Shown here piece after piece: positions 1 to 7,615 of a stretch of DNA of 64,000 bases (position 1 is the first letter of the stretch; every line of letters starts with the position of its first letter). This DNA comes from Flammeovirgaceae bacterium. GTDB taxonomy: Bacteria; Bacteroidota; Bacteroidia; Cytophagales; Cyclobacteriaceae. Location: assembly GCA_027487845.1 (NCBI GenBank), contig JAIYCV010000051.1, positions 1 through 64,000 on the forward strand, read 5' to 3'. The notes below the pieces were generated by a model, which was not told the DNA's origin, did not search any database, and was given only the letters and a program-made list of their open reading frames with translations. A program made the position numbers and the translations under genes.

Positions 1-332
1 ATTGCTGACAAGTTGCTCTCCAGCAGAGCTTGATTCCTCTTCAGGCTGACGCGCTAATTTTAACAAATTATCGCATCAAAGTCACCAACTATTTTTCAGT
101 ACATTACCAAAATAACTTTTTATTCTAATTTCCTACCTCGATGAAGGCCAAGTTTTTTTTGAGACGACTAAAGAACACTGCGATGCCATTTTTGTTTTCT
201 GCAAGACATTTTGTTGGCTATACCTACATTTTTTAAGCTATGCCTAAAAGGCAAAAGCTCCTTATAGGAGCTTTTGTAAATTTTAACATTGTAGACTTTT
301 TGACCAATCTACTGCGCCACTCGGAATAAAGT
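1..332. other. Intergenic stretch at window edge
   Basis: No gene can be supported here. Plus frame 1 runs from base 1 to a TGA at 31-33 and could be the last ten codons of a gene outside the window. A minus-strand frame of about 24 codons also leaves the window. Both are too short to judge. The rest is AT-rich non-coding sequence with one hairpin at 252-276. Confidence 0.4.
252..276 (-). terminator. Hairpin terminator downstream of the outer-membrane protein gene
   Basis: A perfect 10-bp stem (252-261 with 267-276) closes a 5-base loop and is flanked by T-rich sequence. It lies about 55 bases past the stop codon of the minus-strand gene at 333-1223, so it most likely ends that transcript. 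It could work in both directions. Confidence 0.6.
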
Positions 333-1223
333 CTATCTTGACTTTGCTCTTCTGTAGTTTGATTTCTTCCTTTTGTAGGCTTGTGCTTTTCGATGACCCG
401 AGTTATTTCCAAAGATAAAGTCAGTAGGCAAATAGTACTCTAGTTTTACATTTAGAAGAAAGTAAGCATCATTTGTTTTGGGATTACCTCTAACTTTTCC
501 CTCGGTCAATACAGACGGTGGGTTTAGTTCGCCTCCCCTAAAAGATAAAGCTGCCTGGTCGGTATTGGGAGCAAATGACGTTGGATAAGTTCTAGAACTT
601 ACGTCATCCAAATAATCAGTAAAGGTCATTCTAAATCCACCTTCAACAGCGATATTGATGTCACGAGATGCCTTAACTCTAAACCCTAGACCCATAGGAA
701 TTACTGGTGTAAAAGTAGAATAAGAAACACCTTCTGTTTGAACACTGGGTAAAGAGATTCTGGTTCCTTTGAATTCAGTCGTAGGGTTAAAATAACAAAG
801 TCCTAACCCAGTGAACCCATAAAAATTAAGTGTAGGCCTTCTATAATATCGACCTCCAGTTGAAAATAGACTAAAAGCGAGCGTTCCACTAATTTCAAAG
901 TTATTACTCTGAAATGAAAGATTTCTATCCCTTCTGCCTAAGACCCCTGTTGGATCAGCGTCAGCGTCATTTCCGGCCAATTGAAACCAAGTCGCGTCTA
1001 ACCGCACGTTCACGTGATCCGAAAGATAATGCTGCAACCCGACATTTAAGGTGGGCTTTGTATCAAATGAATTTCCAGTCTTTAGCTCGCCAAAATAAGT
1101 GGATAAACCCATTCCTCCAACGAAAATTAATGACCTTTCTCGTCTTGCGTTGTAGAAACTCTGCCCGAAGGAGGAGAAGGACGTTACAGCTATAAGACTT
1201 GTTATTAGATAGATTTTTTTCAT
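333..1223 (-). CDS. Outer-membrane beta-barrel protein, DUF6089-like
   Basis: Predicted 296-residue secreted protein. Residues 1-21 form a signal peptide ending in SFGQ. The remainder has the alternating aromatic/polar pattern and glycine-rich turns of a small outer-membrane barrel (GGMGLSTYFGEL near the N-terminus, YGFTGLGLCYFNP in the middle), resembling the Bacteroidota DUF6089 family. The barrel appears to end at KLEYYLPTDFIFG. About 20 very basic residues follow (KAQAYKRKK, YRRAK), which is odd because barrel proteins usually end on an aromatic residue. The gene stands alone, with a -7 promoter element just upstream and a hairpin downstream. Family assignment is from memory of sequence style; the ligand and role are unknown. 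Confidence 0.75.
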   Translation of the reverse strand: MKKIYLITSLIAVTSFSSFGQSFYNARRERSLIFVGGMGLSTYFGELKTGNSFDTKPTLNVGLQHYLSDHVNVRLDATWFQLAGNDADADPTGVLGRRDRNLSFQSNNFEISGTLAFSLFSTGGRYYRRPTLNFYGFTGLGLCYFNPTTEFKGTRISLPSVQTEGVSYSTFTPVIPMGLGFRVKASRDINIAVEGGFRMTFTDYLDDVSSRTYPTSFAPNTDQAALSFRGGELNPPSVLTEGKVRGNPKTNDAYFLLNVKLEYYLPTDFIFGNNSGHRKAQAYKRKKSNYRRAKSR

Positions 1224-1239
1224 GTTAATCCAATTTGTT

Positions 1240-1247
1240 CAAAAGTA
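1240..1247 (-). promoter_or_regulatory. Bacteroidota -7 promoter element (TACTTTTG)
   Basis: On the minus strand this reads TACTTTTG, an exact TAnnTTTG match, 16 bases before the ATG of the outer-membrane protein gene. No clear -33 TTG is present at the usual spacing, so only the -7 half is supported. Confidence 0.45.
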
Positions 1248-1273
1248 TAAAAAATTATCGAAAAACGCCATTT

Positions 1274-2485
1274 TTATCGAAGAACATCTTTTATTTTTTC
1301 TGCGGCATCCTTCAACAAAATGGCAGAAAATACTTTCAACCCTGATTCTTTGATGATTTTTGCGCCTTCTTCTGCATTTGTGCCCTGTAATCTTACTATA
1401 ATTGGCACCGGAATATTACCTACTTTTTTATACGCTTCCACTACACCACTTGCCACTCTATCGCATCGAACAATCCCACCGAAGATATTTATTAAGATTG
1501 CTTTTACGTTGGGATCTTTAAGGATGATTCTGAAACCAGCTTCTACCGTCTCTGCATTTGCTCCACCACCCACGTCAAGGAAATTGGCGGGTTCACCTCC
1601 AGAGATTTTTATAATATCCATTGTGGCCATAGCGAGGCCGGCACCGTTCACCATACAGCCAACGTTTCCATCAAGTTTCACATAGTTTAAGCCGGATTTG
1701 CCGGCTTCTACTTCCAACGGATCTTCTTCACTTATATCTCTTAATTCCTCTAGGTCTTTATGCCTAAAAAGAGCGTTATCATCTAGATTTACTTTCCCGT
1801 CAACCGCCAATATTTTGCTATCCGAAGTCCTTAAAACTGGATTGATTTCGAACATGGATGCATCCAGACCCATGTACGCAGAATAAAGTGAGTGAATGAA
1901 TTTCACCATTTCTTTAAAAGCGTTTCCTTCCAATCCGAGCGCGAACGCTACTTTTCTGGCTTGGAATGCTTGCAATCCAATGGCAGGGTTGATCCATTCT
2001 TTAATGATCTTTTCGGGAGAATGCTCGGCTACTTCTTCAATGTTCATTCCGCCTTCAACGGACGCCATTATCACTGGCTTACTCGTTGCCCTGTCTAGCA
2101 GGATGCTCATGTAGTATTCCTTTGGCTCTAATGCGCCCGGATAATAGACATCCTCGGCAATCAACACCTTGTTCACTTTTTTACCAATCGCACCCGTTTG
2201 GTGAGTAACCAACGTTCCGCCTAAAATAGCTTTAGATTTGTCAAAAACTTCGTCAATCCCTTTTGCAAGCACAACACCTCTCGAACCGGTTTCTTTGATT
2301 GTACCTTTACCTCGGCCTCCTGCATGAATTTGAGATTTAACCACAAACCATTTTGTTCCTGTTTCAATTTGTAATTCTTTTGCGGCTGCTAAAGCTTTGT
2401 CGGGGGTATCAGCAACGATTCCTCGTTGAACGGTAACACCAAATTTCTTTAAAATCTCTTTCGCTTGATATTCGTGTATGTTCAT
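1274..2485 (-). CDS. sucC: Succinyl-CoA ligase (ADP-forming) beta subunit
   Basis: Beta subunit of succinyl-CoA synthetase, which makes ATP from succinyl-CoA in the TCA cycle. The 403 residues are the normal length. The protein starts with the conserved [12 protein letters not shown], followed by an N-terminal ATP-grasp fold with the glycine-rich HAGGRGKGT segment. It ends with the ligase CoA domain containing [10 protein letters not shown], the signature region of the family. The alpha-subunit gene sucD is not in this window, so the two subunits are encoded apart, as is common in Bacteroidota. The gene is divergent from the ABC ATPase gene at 2550, sharing a 64-base intergenic region. Confidence 0.97.
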   Translation of the reverse strand: MNIHEYQAKEILKKFGVTVQRGIVADTPDKALAAAKELQIETGTKWFVVKSQIHAGGRGKGTIKETGSRGVVLAKGIDEVFDKSKAILGGTLVTHQTGAIGKKVNKVLIAEDVYYPGALEPKEYYMSILLDRATSKPVIMASVEGGMNIEEVAEHSPEKIIKEWINPAIGLQAFQARKVAFALGLEGNAFKEMVKFIHSLYSAYMGLDASMFEINPVLRTSDSKILAVDGKVNLDDNALFRHKDLEELRDISEEDPLEVEAGKSGLNYVKLDGNVGCMVNGAGLAMATMDIIKISGGEPANFLDVGGGANAETVEAGFRIILKDPNVKAILINIFGGIVRCDRVASGVVEAYKKVGNIPVPIIVRLQGTNAEEGAKIIKESGLKVFSAILLKDAAEKIKDVLR

Positions 2486-2528
2486 GCATTGTATTTTGGA
2501 AGCAAGCTACTTTTTTAAACCTTTAATT

Positions 2529-2536
2529 CAAAAATA
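2529..2536 (-). promoter_or_regulatory. Candidate -7 promoter element for sucC (TATTTTTG)
   Basis: The minus strand reads TATTTTTG, an exact TAnnTTTG match, 43 bases before the sucC ATG in the short intergenic region shared with the divergent ABC gene. No good -33 partner is visible. Confidence 0.35.
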
Positions 2537-2549
2537 AATTGCCTGTAGA

Positions 2550-3206
2550 ATGTTAAAAGCGAAAAAATTAGAGAAATCTTTCGAGGGGTTGAGGGTTTTG
2601 AAAGGAATTGATTTGGAGATTCAGAAGGGAGAACTGATTGCTATTGTAGGCGCTTCTGGGGCCGGAAAAAGTACCTTATTACATATTTTAGGTACGCTTG
2701 AGCGACCCGATTCGGGATCTCTACAAATTGGAGGTAGCGAAGTATCTACCTTAGGGTCGGACGCTTTGGCGGAGTTCAGAAATAGGAATATCGGCTTTGT
2801 CTTTCAATTTCATAATCTACTACCAGAGTTTTCGGCCATTGAGAATATTATGATTCCAGGCTTTATTGCTAAAAAAAATGAGAAAGAGATACATAGAAAG
2901 GCAAATGAATTGCTGGCGATTTTGGGGATTTCTGCTCGAAGAGATCATAAACCTTCGCAGTTGTCAGGAGGCGAACAACAGCGCGTTGCCGTTGCCAGGG
3001 CGCTCATTAATTCACCCGCGCTCGTTTTTGCCGATGAACCCAGCGGAAACCTTGATTCCAGAAACGCTACAGAGCTGCATAATTTGTTTTTTCAGCTAAA
3101 AAACGAGCTTAACCAGACTTTTGTGATTGTTACCCATAATACACAATTTGCCGATTTGGCGGATCGTAAACTGGAGATCAAAGACGGAGTCATTTTTAAT
3201 GGTTAA
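2550..3206 (+). CDS. lolD: ABC transporter ATP-binding protein, LolD-like
   Basis: A 218-residue stand-alone ATPase of the MacB/LolD/FtsE class. These drive membrane partners that extract lipoproteins or export peptides. Walker A is GASGAGKST (34-42), the ABC signature LSGGE is at 138-142, Walker B runs into ADEPSG around 161-166, and the H-loop is VTHN near the end. The length and sequence style fit LolD, the lipoprotein-release ATPase, but no LolC/E permease gene is adjacent, so the specific substrate is inferred. The stop codon overlaps that of convergent mtaB: the four bases TTAA at 3203-3206 supply a TAA on each strand. Confidence 0.88.
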   Translation: MLKAKKLEKSFEGLRVLKGIDLEIQKGELIAIVGASGAGKSTLLHILGTLERPDSGSLQIGGSEVSTLGSDALAEFRNRNIGFVFQFHNLLPEFSAIENIMIPGFIAKKNEKEIHRKANELLAILGISARRDHKPSQLSGGEQQRVAVARALINSPALVFADEPSGNLDSRNATELHNLFFQLKNELNQTFVIVTHNTQFADLADRKLEIKDGVIFNG

Positions 3207-4528
3207 TTCAAACGCAATGCCGGTTCTAATGAAACTTCTTCAACGTAACACACACCGTTTGGAGTTACCGAAACAATTTTTACTTGCTTCATTTCATTTA
3301 CTAAGATGGGATCATATTTGGCTTTTACCCGAACGTAGTTTTCTGTGTAGCCATGCATAAATCCGTCTTCAATATCATTTTCAAATAGAACAGTGACATT
3401 TCTGGTTAAATTAGCCTCATAGAAAGCTCGTCTTTTCTTATCTGATAGGATATGTAGTTGTTGAGACCGCTCTTGCCTTTCTTTTAAAGAAACACTATCA
3501 ACCATGGTTGCCGCAGGCGTGTTTTCTCTTTCGGAATAGGTAAACACATGAAGATAGGAGATATCTAACTCGTTCAAGAATTTGTAGGTTTCCAAAAAAT
3601 CGTCTTTCGTTTCGCCAGGGAAACCCACAATAACATCTACACCAATGCAGCAATAGGGCAGGGTAGATTTGATTTTTGCAACCCGCTCTTCGTACAAGTC
3701 ACGTAAGTACCTTCTGCGCATTAACTTGAGAATCTTATTTGAACCCGACTGCAAAGGGATGTGAAAATGAGGCACGAATTTTTTCGAGCGGCTTACAAAA
3801 TCTATTATTTCGTTAGTGAGAAGATTAGGTTCGATAGATGAAATTCTGATTCGCTCAATATCAGCAACTTCGTCCAGTGATTTCACTAGATCGATGAATT
3901 TTGATACTCTGACTCCATTTTGGATTCCAAAGTCACCTGTATTTACCCCAGTGAGCACTATCTCTTTCACACCCGACTGAGCAATTTCATTGGCTTGGCG
4001 AGTGATATTTTCTATACTATCGCTACGGCTGCCGCCTCTGGCTAGGGGAATTGTGCAAAAAGTACAGCTGTAATCGCAGCCATCTTGCACCTTTAGAAAA
4101 GTTCGTGTTCTGTCAGCGTATGAAAAGGACGCGTTAAAATCTGTGGCGGTGGTAATTTCAGTCGAGAATATTGCTGGTTCAGGTTTTCTGACAAAGCCAT
4201 CGAGCAATTCAATTAGTTGGAATTTTTCGGCAGCTCCAAGAACCGCATCAACTCCAGGGATTTCGGAAATTTCCTTTGGTTTCAATTGTGCGTAGCAACC
4301 AATAATAGCCACATAGGCATTGGGTGACACTTTTCGTGCTTCCTTTACGAGCTTCTTGCATTTTTTATCCGCGTTTTCTGTTACAGAGCAAGTATTGATG
4401 ATGAAGATATCTGGTGTGTCGTTGAATTCGACTTTTTTAAATCCTTTCTCTTCAAATTTTCTTGAAATGGTGGACGTTTCAGAATAGTTGAGCTTGCAAC
4501 CGAGTGTATAGAAAGCTACTTTTTTCAT
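3203..4528 (-). CDS. mtaB: tRNA (t6A37) methylthiotransferase MtaB
   Basis: Radical-SAM enzyme that adds a methylthio group to t6A37 of tRNAs reading ANN codons. The N-terminal MTTase domain has the three [4Fe-4S] ligands Cys11 (LGCKLNY), Cys47 (NTCSV) and Cys78 (IGCYAQ). The radical-SAM CX3CX2C motif is at Cys151, Cys155 and Cys158. A TRAM-like C-terminal region follows. The opening TLGCKLNYSET is characteristic of MtaB rather than MiaB or RimO. The length, 441 residues, is normal. Transcription probably starts a few bases upstream of the ATG (see promoter at 4537). The gene converges on the ABC ATPase gene with overlapping stop codons. Confidence 0.93.
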   Translation of the reverse strand: MKKVAFYTLGCKLNYSETSTISRKFEEKGFKKVEFNDTPDIFIINTCSVTENADKKCKKLVKEARKVSPNAYVAIIGCYAQLKPKEISEIPGVDAVLGAAEKFQLIELLDGFVRKPEPAIFSTEITTATDFNASFSYADRTRTFLKVQDGCDYSCTFCTIPLARGGSRSDSIENITRQANEIAQSGVKEIVLTGVNTGDFGIQNGVRVSKFIDLVKSLDEVADIERIRISSIEPNLLTNEIIDFVSRSKKFVPHFHIPLQSGSNKILKLMRRRYLRDLYEERVAKIKSTLPYCCIGVDVIVGFPGETKDDFLETYKFLNELDISYLHVFTYSERENTPAATMVDSVSLKERQERSQQLHILSDKKRRAFYEANLTRNVTVLFENDIEDGFMHGYTENYVRVKAKYDPILVNEMKQVKIVSVTPNGVCYVEEVSLEPALRLN

Positions 4529-4536
4529 ACCGATGG

Positions 4537-4544
4537 CAAAAGTA
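4537..4544 (-). promoter_or_regulatory. -7 promoter element for mtaB (TACTTTTG)
   Basis: The minus strand reads TACTTTTG, with only eight bases between it and the mtaB ATG. If used, the transcript would have a leader of just a few bases. No canonical -33 TTG is present. Confidence 0.5.
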
Positions 4545-4582
4545 ATTCTATTGCGAAGATAAGTAAGCGCTTAAAAAAAGAA

Positions 4583-4606
4583 AACCTTCACTCACGCGAA
4601 GGTTTC
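4583..4606 (-). terminator. Rho-independent terminator of the small lipoprotein gene
   Basis: An 8-bp stem (4583-4590 with 4599-4606) has an 8-base loop. On the minus strand it is followed by a run of T residues (4580-4574). It sits between the small lipoprotein gene (stop at 4633) and the mtaB promoter, and insulates the two. A T-run on the other side (4608-4613) means it may act in both directions. Confidence 0.75.
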
Positions 4607-4632
4607 TTTTTTGCTGTCCGGTTACTGACGAT

Positions 4633-4866
4633 TTATTTCCCTTCGGGTTTATAAATGGCGCCAGTGGCAAAGTCGACAATGGTGCCGGGCCAAAATAATA
4701 GAATATCGCAAATTAATGCGGCCACCCTAACATTTCGTTGAGGTTGACCTGCAGCTGGTTTTGTCTTTTGATATTCTGATACTTTCCCTCCAAATACTGT
4801 CGCGCAGCTTGAAAGCACGGCTGCCAAGGCTGTTAATGCGAGGATTTGTCTGATCTTGTTTTTCAT
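4633..4866 (-). CDS. Small lipoprotein
   Basis: Predicted 77-residue lipoprotein. The signal peptide MKNKIRQILALTALAAVLSS is followed by the lipidated Cys (LSSCAT, residue 21). The mature part has a polar stretch, a hydrophobic segment (VAALICDILLFWPGTIVDF) and the ending FATGAIYKP. This pattern, a short lipoprotein with an FWPGxxVDxxTGAIYKP-type ending, occurs in small envelope lipoproteins of unknown role. It is a single-gene unit ending in a strong hairpin. Function is not known. Confidence 0.72.
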   Translation of the reverse strand: MKNKIRQILALTALAAVLSSCATVFGGKVSEYQKTKPAAGQPQRNVRVAALICDILLFWPGTIVDFATGAIYKPEGK

Positions 4867-5017
4867 AAATTTTTTACGGTTTGTTTTTGTTTGCAGTTGT
4901 GTTTGGCTTTAAAATATGTGGTTTTATCAAAAAAATCAAATAAATCAGCACTAAAACTTGAGATTATTTGAATCATTTGCCATTGAGTGTTTAATTTTAG
5001 ACTTCAACTGATGGAAA

Positions 5018-6436
5018 ATGAAGGCAAAGTATATTATAATAGCGCTGTTATTGTTTAGCCAACTCGCTGTTGCGCAGGACAATTCTATCAGAAAAGTGGC
5101 TCTGGTGATAGGTATACGAGCTTATCAAAAAGTTGCGCCTTTACAGAATTCAGTAAACGATGCAAAGGATATGGCCGTTGTTTTGAAATCAAAAGGGTTC
5201 AAGGTTATCGAGATTTATGACGCGAAGACAAAACGTGATCTTCAAGATGGAATAAGAACCTATTACGAAAAACTGCATGGTGGTGGAAGCGCTGTTGGGT
5301 TACTTTATTACTCTGGCCATGGAATACAGGTAGATGGGGTAAATTATCTAATGCCTACAACGGCAGATCCGCAAATAAAAGCAGATATGGATGATCAGTG
5401 CCTGAATATGGATTACATCATGCAGGCACTAGAGCAAGCCAGCAATGCGCTTAATATCTTTATAATTGATGCGTGTAGAAATAGTCCTTTCAGGAGTTTT
5501 GGAAGATCAGCGGAAAAGGGTTTAAGTATGGTGAACGCACCGAGAGGATCGTATATAGTTTATTCGACAAAGCCTGGATCGGTTGCCTCTGATGGCACGG
5601 GGAGAAATGGGTTGTTTACTTCGAAACTCTTGAAGTACCTTAATACGCCTGACTTGAATATTGAGCAAGTTTTCAAAAAAGTTGCCAATGACGTTTCAGT
5701 GGAATCAGGGGATGCGCAGCGACCTTGGATATCATCGGATTACACAGGTGATTTTTATTTTACTCCCGGAAAAATTTCACTTTCGAAACAACAATCGATG
5801 TCCAATAATTCTCTTTTGGCGAAGTCGGAGAATACTATTTCCAAGGGAATTGCAGCGAACCCAGAAGCGCCCGTTGAGACATTTGACGTGAATGGCAAGC
5901 TTTGGATGAGTGGAAATTTCAATGGGACAAGATTTGCGAATGGTGACGAGATACCCGAAGCAAAATCGGTAGACGATTGGAAAAAGGCAGCCATCGAAAA
6001 GAAACCTGTCTGGTGCTTTTATAACAACGATTTGGCGAACGAAAAGAGTCACGGAAAGCTTTATAACTGGTATGCTGTTATTGACCCGAGAGGACTAGCA
6101 CCAGCAGGTTGGCACATCGCCACCGATTCAGAATGGAGTGAATTAATTACGTCTTTTGGTGGAGCAAGTGCTGCCGGAAAAAAGCTAAAAAGTAAAACAG
6201 AATGGAATACTATTGGCGCAGGAAATAATGAGTCGGGCATGGAAGCTTTGCCATCTGGAATTAGAAATTCTTCTGGTAAATTTGTAAATCAGGGTGTTGA
6301 TGCTAGTTTTTGGAGTTCGACAGAAAGCAGTATCTACAGCGCATGGTTTAGGTACTTTCCTTGTTGTTCAAACAATATCGACCGACTTAGCAGTAAAAAG
6401 GACTATGGAATGTCTGTCCGATGCGTTAGAGACTAA
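5018..6436 (+). CDS. Secreted caspase-family (C14) peptidase fused to a FISUMP domain
   Basis: A 472-residue exported protein with a signal peptide (1-20, ending LAVAQ). A caspase p20-like domain spans roughly 25-250: the catalytic His101 lies in YYSGHG and the catalytic Cys153 in IIDACRNSPF, so the dyad is intact. After a linker of about 35 residues, residues 288-472 form a FISUMP (Fibrobacter succinogenes major paralogous) domain, recognisable by VNGKLWMSGNFN, GKLYNWYAV, PAGWHIATDSEW, GMEALPSGIR and the ending GMSVRCVRD. FISUMP domains occur on Bacteroidota surface proteins. The combination suggests a peptidase displayed outside the inner membrane. The substrate is unknown. The gene is monocistronic as far as can be seen. 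Confidence 0.85.
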   Translation: MKAKYIIIALLLFSQLAVAQDNSIRKVALVIGIRAYQKVAPLQNSVNDAKDMAVVLKSKGFKVIEIYDAKTKRDLQDGIRTYYEKLHGGGSAVGLLYYSGHGIQVDGVNYLMPTTADPQIKADMDDQCLNMDYIMQALEQASNALNIFIIDACRNSPFRSFGRSAEKGLSMVNAPRGSYIVYSTKPGSVASDGTGRNGLFTSKLLKYLNTPDLNIEQVFKKVANDVSVESGDAQRPWISSDYTGDFYFTPGKISLSKQQSMSNNSLLAKSENTISKGIAANPEAPVETFDVNGKLWMSGNFNGTRFANGDEIPEAKSVDDWKKAAIEKKPVWCFYNNDLANEKSHGKLYNWYAVIDPRGLAPAGWHIATDSEWSELITSFGGASAAGKKLKSKTEWNTIGAGNNESGMEALPSGIRNSSGKFVNQGVDASFWSSTESSIYSAWFRYFPCCSNNIDRLSSKKDYGMSVRCVRD

Positions 6437-6501
6437 TGGTATAAAGCCCCAATGCAAGCTTAATAAAATTCAAGTAGTTGAAAGCACTTTAAAACGCTGG
6501 G

Positions 6502-6540
6502 GCGAAATTACTTTTCGCTTGCCTTGAATAGTTTTTTTTT
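6502..6540 (+). terminator. Weak candidate terminator after the caspase gene
   Basis: A 6-bp hairpin (6502-6507 with 6513-6518) is followed, after a 13-base gap, by a run of nine T residues at 6532-6540. The gap makes this a poor intrinsic terminator. Confidence 0.3.
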
Positions 6541-6571
6541 GTAATAAAAATCTATTTGCTAAATTTAAAAT

Positions 6572-6961
6572 ATGGATCAAGCAAGGTTTACGTGTTCTAA
6601 CTGCGGGTCGGACCAACTTTTAATTCAGAAGAGAGGTTTTGATGCAGAGAAAGCTATTATTGGCGATCTAATAGCTGGTCCGATAGGGATATTAGCTGGC
6701 AATATAGAAAGCAACGATAGTGTGATTACATGTCTTACTTGCGGCAACGTCTTCTATCCTGAACGAGACGAACAACCAAGCGATAATGAGCCTACAAAAA
6801 CGCCAGAGGTTAATCTGGTCAAAGAAATGTTGGAACGGGAGGAGACTAAGTTAAAAAAACAAGAACCAATCAACGAAAACTTTCATGAAGTCTTTTCGGT
6901 AATCTTCTTTTTTGTCGGTATCGTGATCATTGGTCTGTTACTTTACAAGCGATTTTTTTAA
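6572..6961 (+). CDS. Zinc-ribbon protein with C-terminal membrane anchor
   Basis: Predicted 129-residue protein. Two CxxC knuckles (CSNC at residues 8-11 and CLTC around 53-56) form a zinc ribbon that encloses a glycine-rich loop (IGDLIAGPIGILAGNI). A charged linker rich in Glu and Lys follows, then one transmembrane helix near the C-terminus (VIFFFVGIVIIGLLLY). The ribbon would face the cytoplasm. Function unknown. It converges with the ExbD-like gene, 27 bases apart. Confidence 0.65.
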   Translation: MDQARFTCSNCGSDQLLIQKRGFDAEKAIIGDLIAGPIGILAGNIESNDSVITCLTCGNVFYPERDEQPSDNEPTKTPEVNLVKEMLEREETKLKKQEPINENFHEVFSVIFFFVGIVIIGLLLYKRFF

Positions 6962-6988
6962 CATAATTTCTATAGACCTGCCGTGTTA

Positions 6989-7486
6989 TCAGTTCTCATT
7001 TATAGCTAATTTTTTCAAGACTTCTTTGTCTTCATTTGTAAAACCTACAAGAAAATAGTGCTTCATCTGTGTAATCGTCATTTCATCTAAAATGTCAATT
7101 ACATTACGATAAATCGACTCCTCAGAGGGCTTTATCAAGATGACCATATTCTTTATTTTAGAATTGTTTTCCAGTAAAACTTTACGAATGCCATTCGAAG
7201 AGAAGTTAGTCAGCTGAGGTGTGTGATCGGCAGTGTACCAATAAATTTTGTTATCTCCGGCCAGTAGCAAAGTCAACACCTTTTCAAAATTGACGGGAGG
7301 TGCACCGATAATGTTTTCATCGGGCACATCTAACTTCATTGCAAAAGGCTGCACTAGCTTGGTGGTAAGTATGAAAAAGGTAAGTAACAAAAACGCAAGA
7401 TCAACCATTGGGGTCATATCAATGCGAGTACTAAGCTTTCTGCTTCTTACCTTTCCCTGACTGGGTTGTTGGGCTATTTCGGACAT
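6989..7486 (-). CDS. ExbD/TolR-type biopolymer transport protein
   Basis: Single-pass inner-membrane protein of the ExbD/TolR family, which couples proton flow through an ExbB/TolQ partner to work at the outer membrane. A basic cytoplasmic stretch (KVRSRKLSTRI) precedes DMTPMVDLAFLLLTFFILT, the conserved transmembrane helix with the functional Asp in MVDLAFLLL. A periplasmic domain follows. I use the ATG at 7486 (MSEIAQQ, 165 residues). An upstream TTG at 7534 would add 16 residues that do not resemble the family. No exbB or tonB gene is adjacent, so this is an orphan subunit. Confidence 0.85.
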   Translation of the reverse strand: MSEIAQQPSQGKVRSRKLSTRIDMTPMVDLAFLLLTFFILTTKLVQPFAMKLDVPDENIIGAPPVNFEKVLTLLLAGDNKIYWYTADHTPQLTNFSSNGIRKVLLENNSKIKNMVILIKPSEESIYRNVIDILDEMTITQMKHYFLVGFTNEDKEVLKKLAINEN

Positions 7487-7615
7487 AAGACTGTGGTTGA
7501 ATGTGGAGCTTATTTTTACAACTATCCTATTCAATCCAGAAATGTCGAAAAAGTCACATCACCAATTCTCGTCTAGTCGAGTAACTCAAAATGTCATTGC
7601 TAAATCGCTACGTAA

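Noticed and set aside
1-90. Ends of genes at the window edge on either strand
   Set aside because: Only 10 to 24 codons are visible, which is not enough to call a gene.
1320-1685. 121-codon plus-strand frame inside sucC
   Set aside because: Antisense to a well-conserved gene; composition is Ile/Pro/Thr-rich, as expected from the opposite strand.
7568-7581. CTCGTCTAGTCGAG inverted repeat upstream of the ExbD-like gene
   Set aside because: Short with a central mismatch and no flanking promoter or T-run; likely chance.
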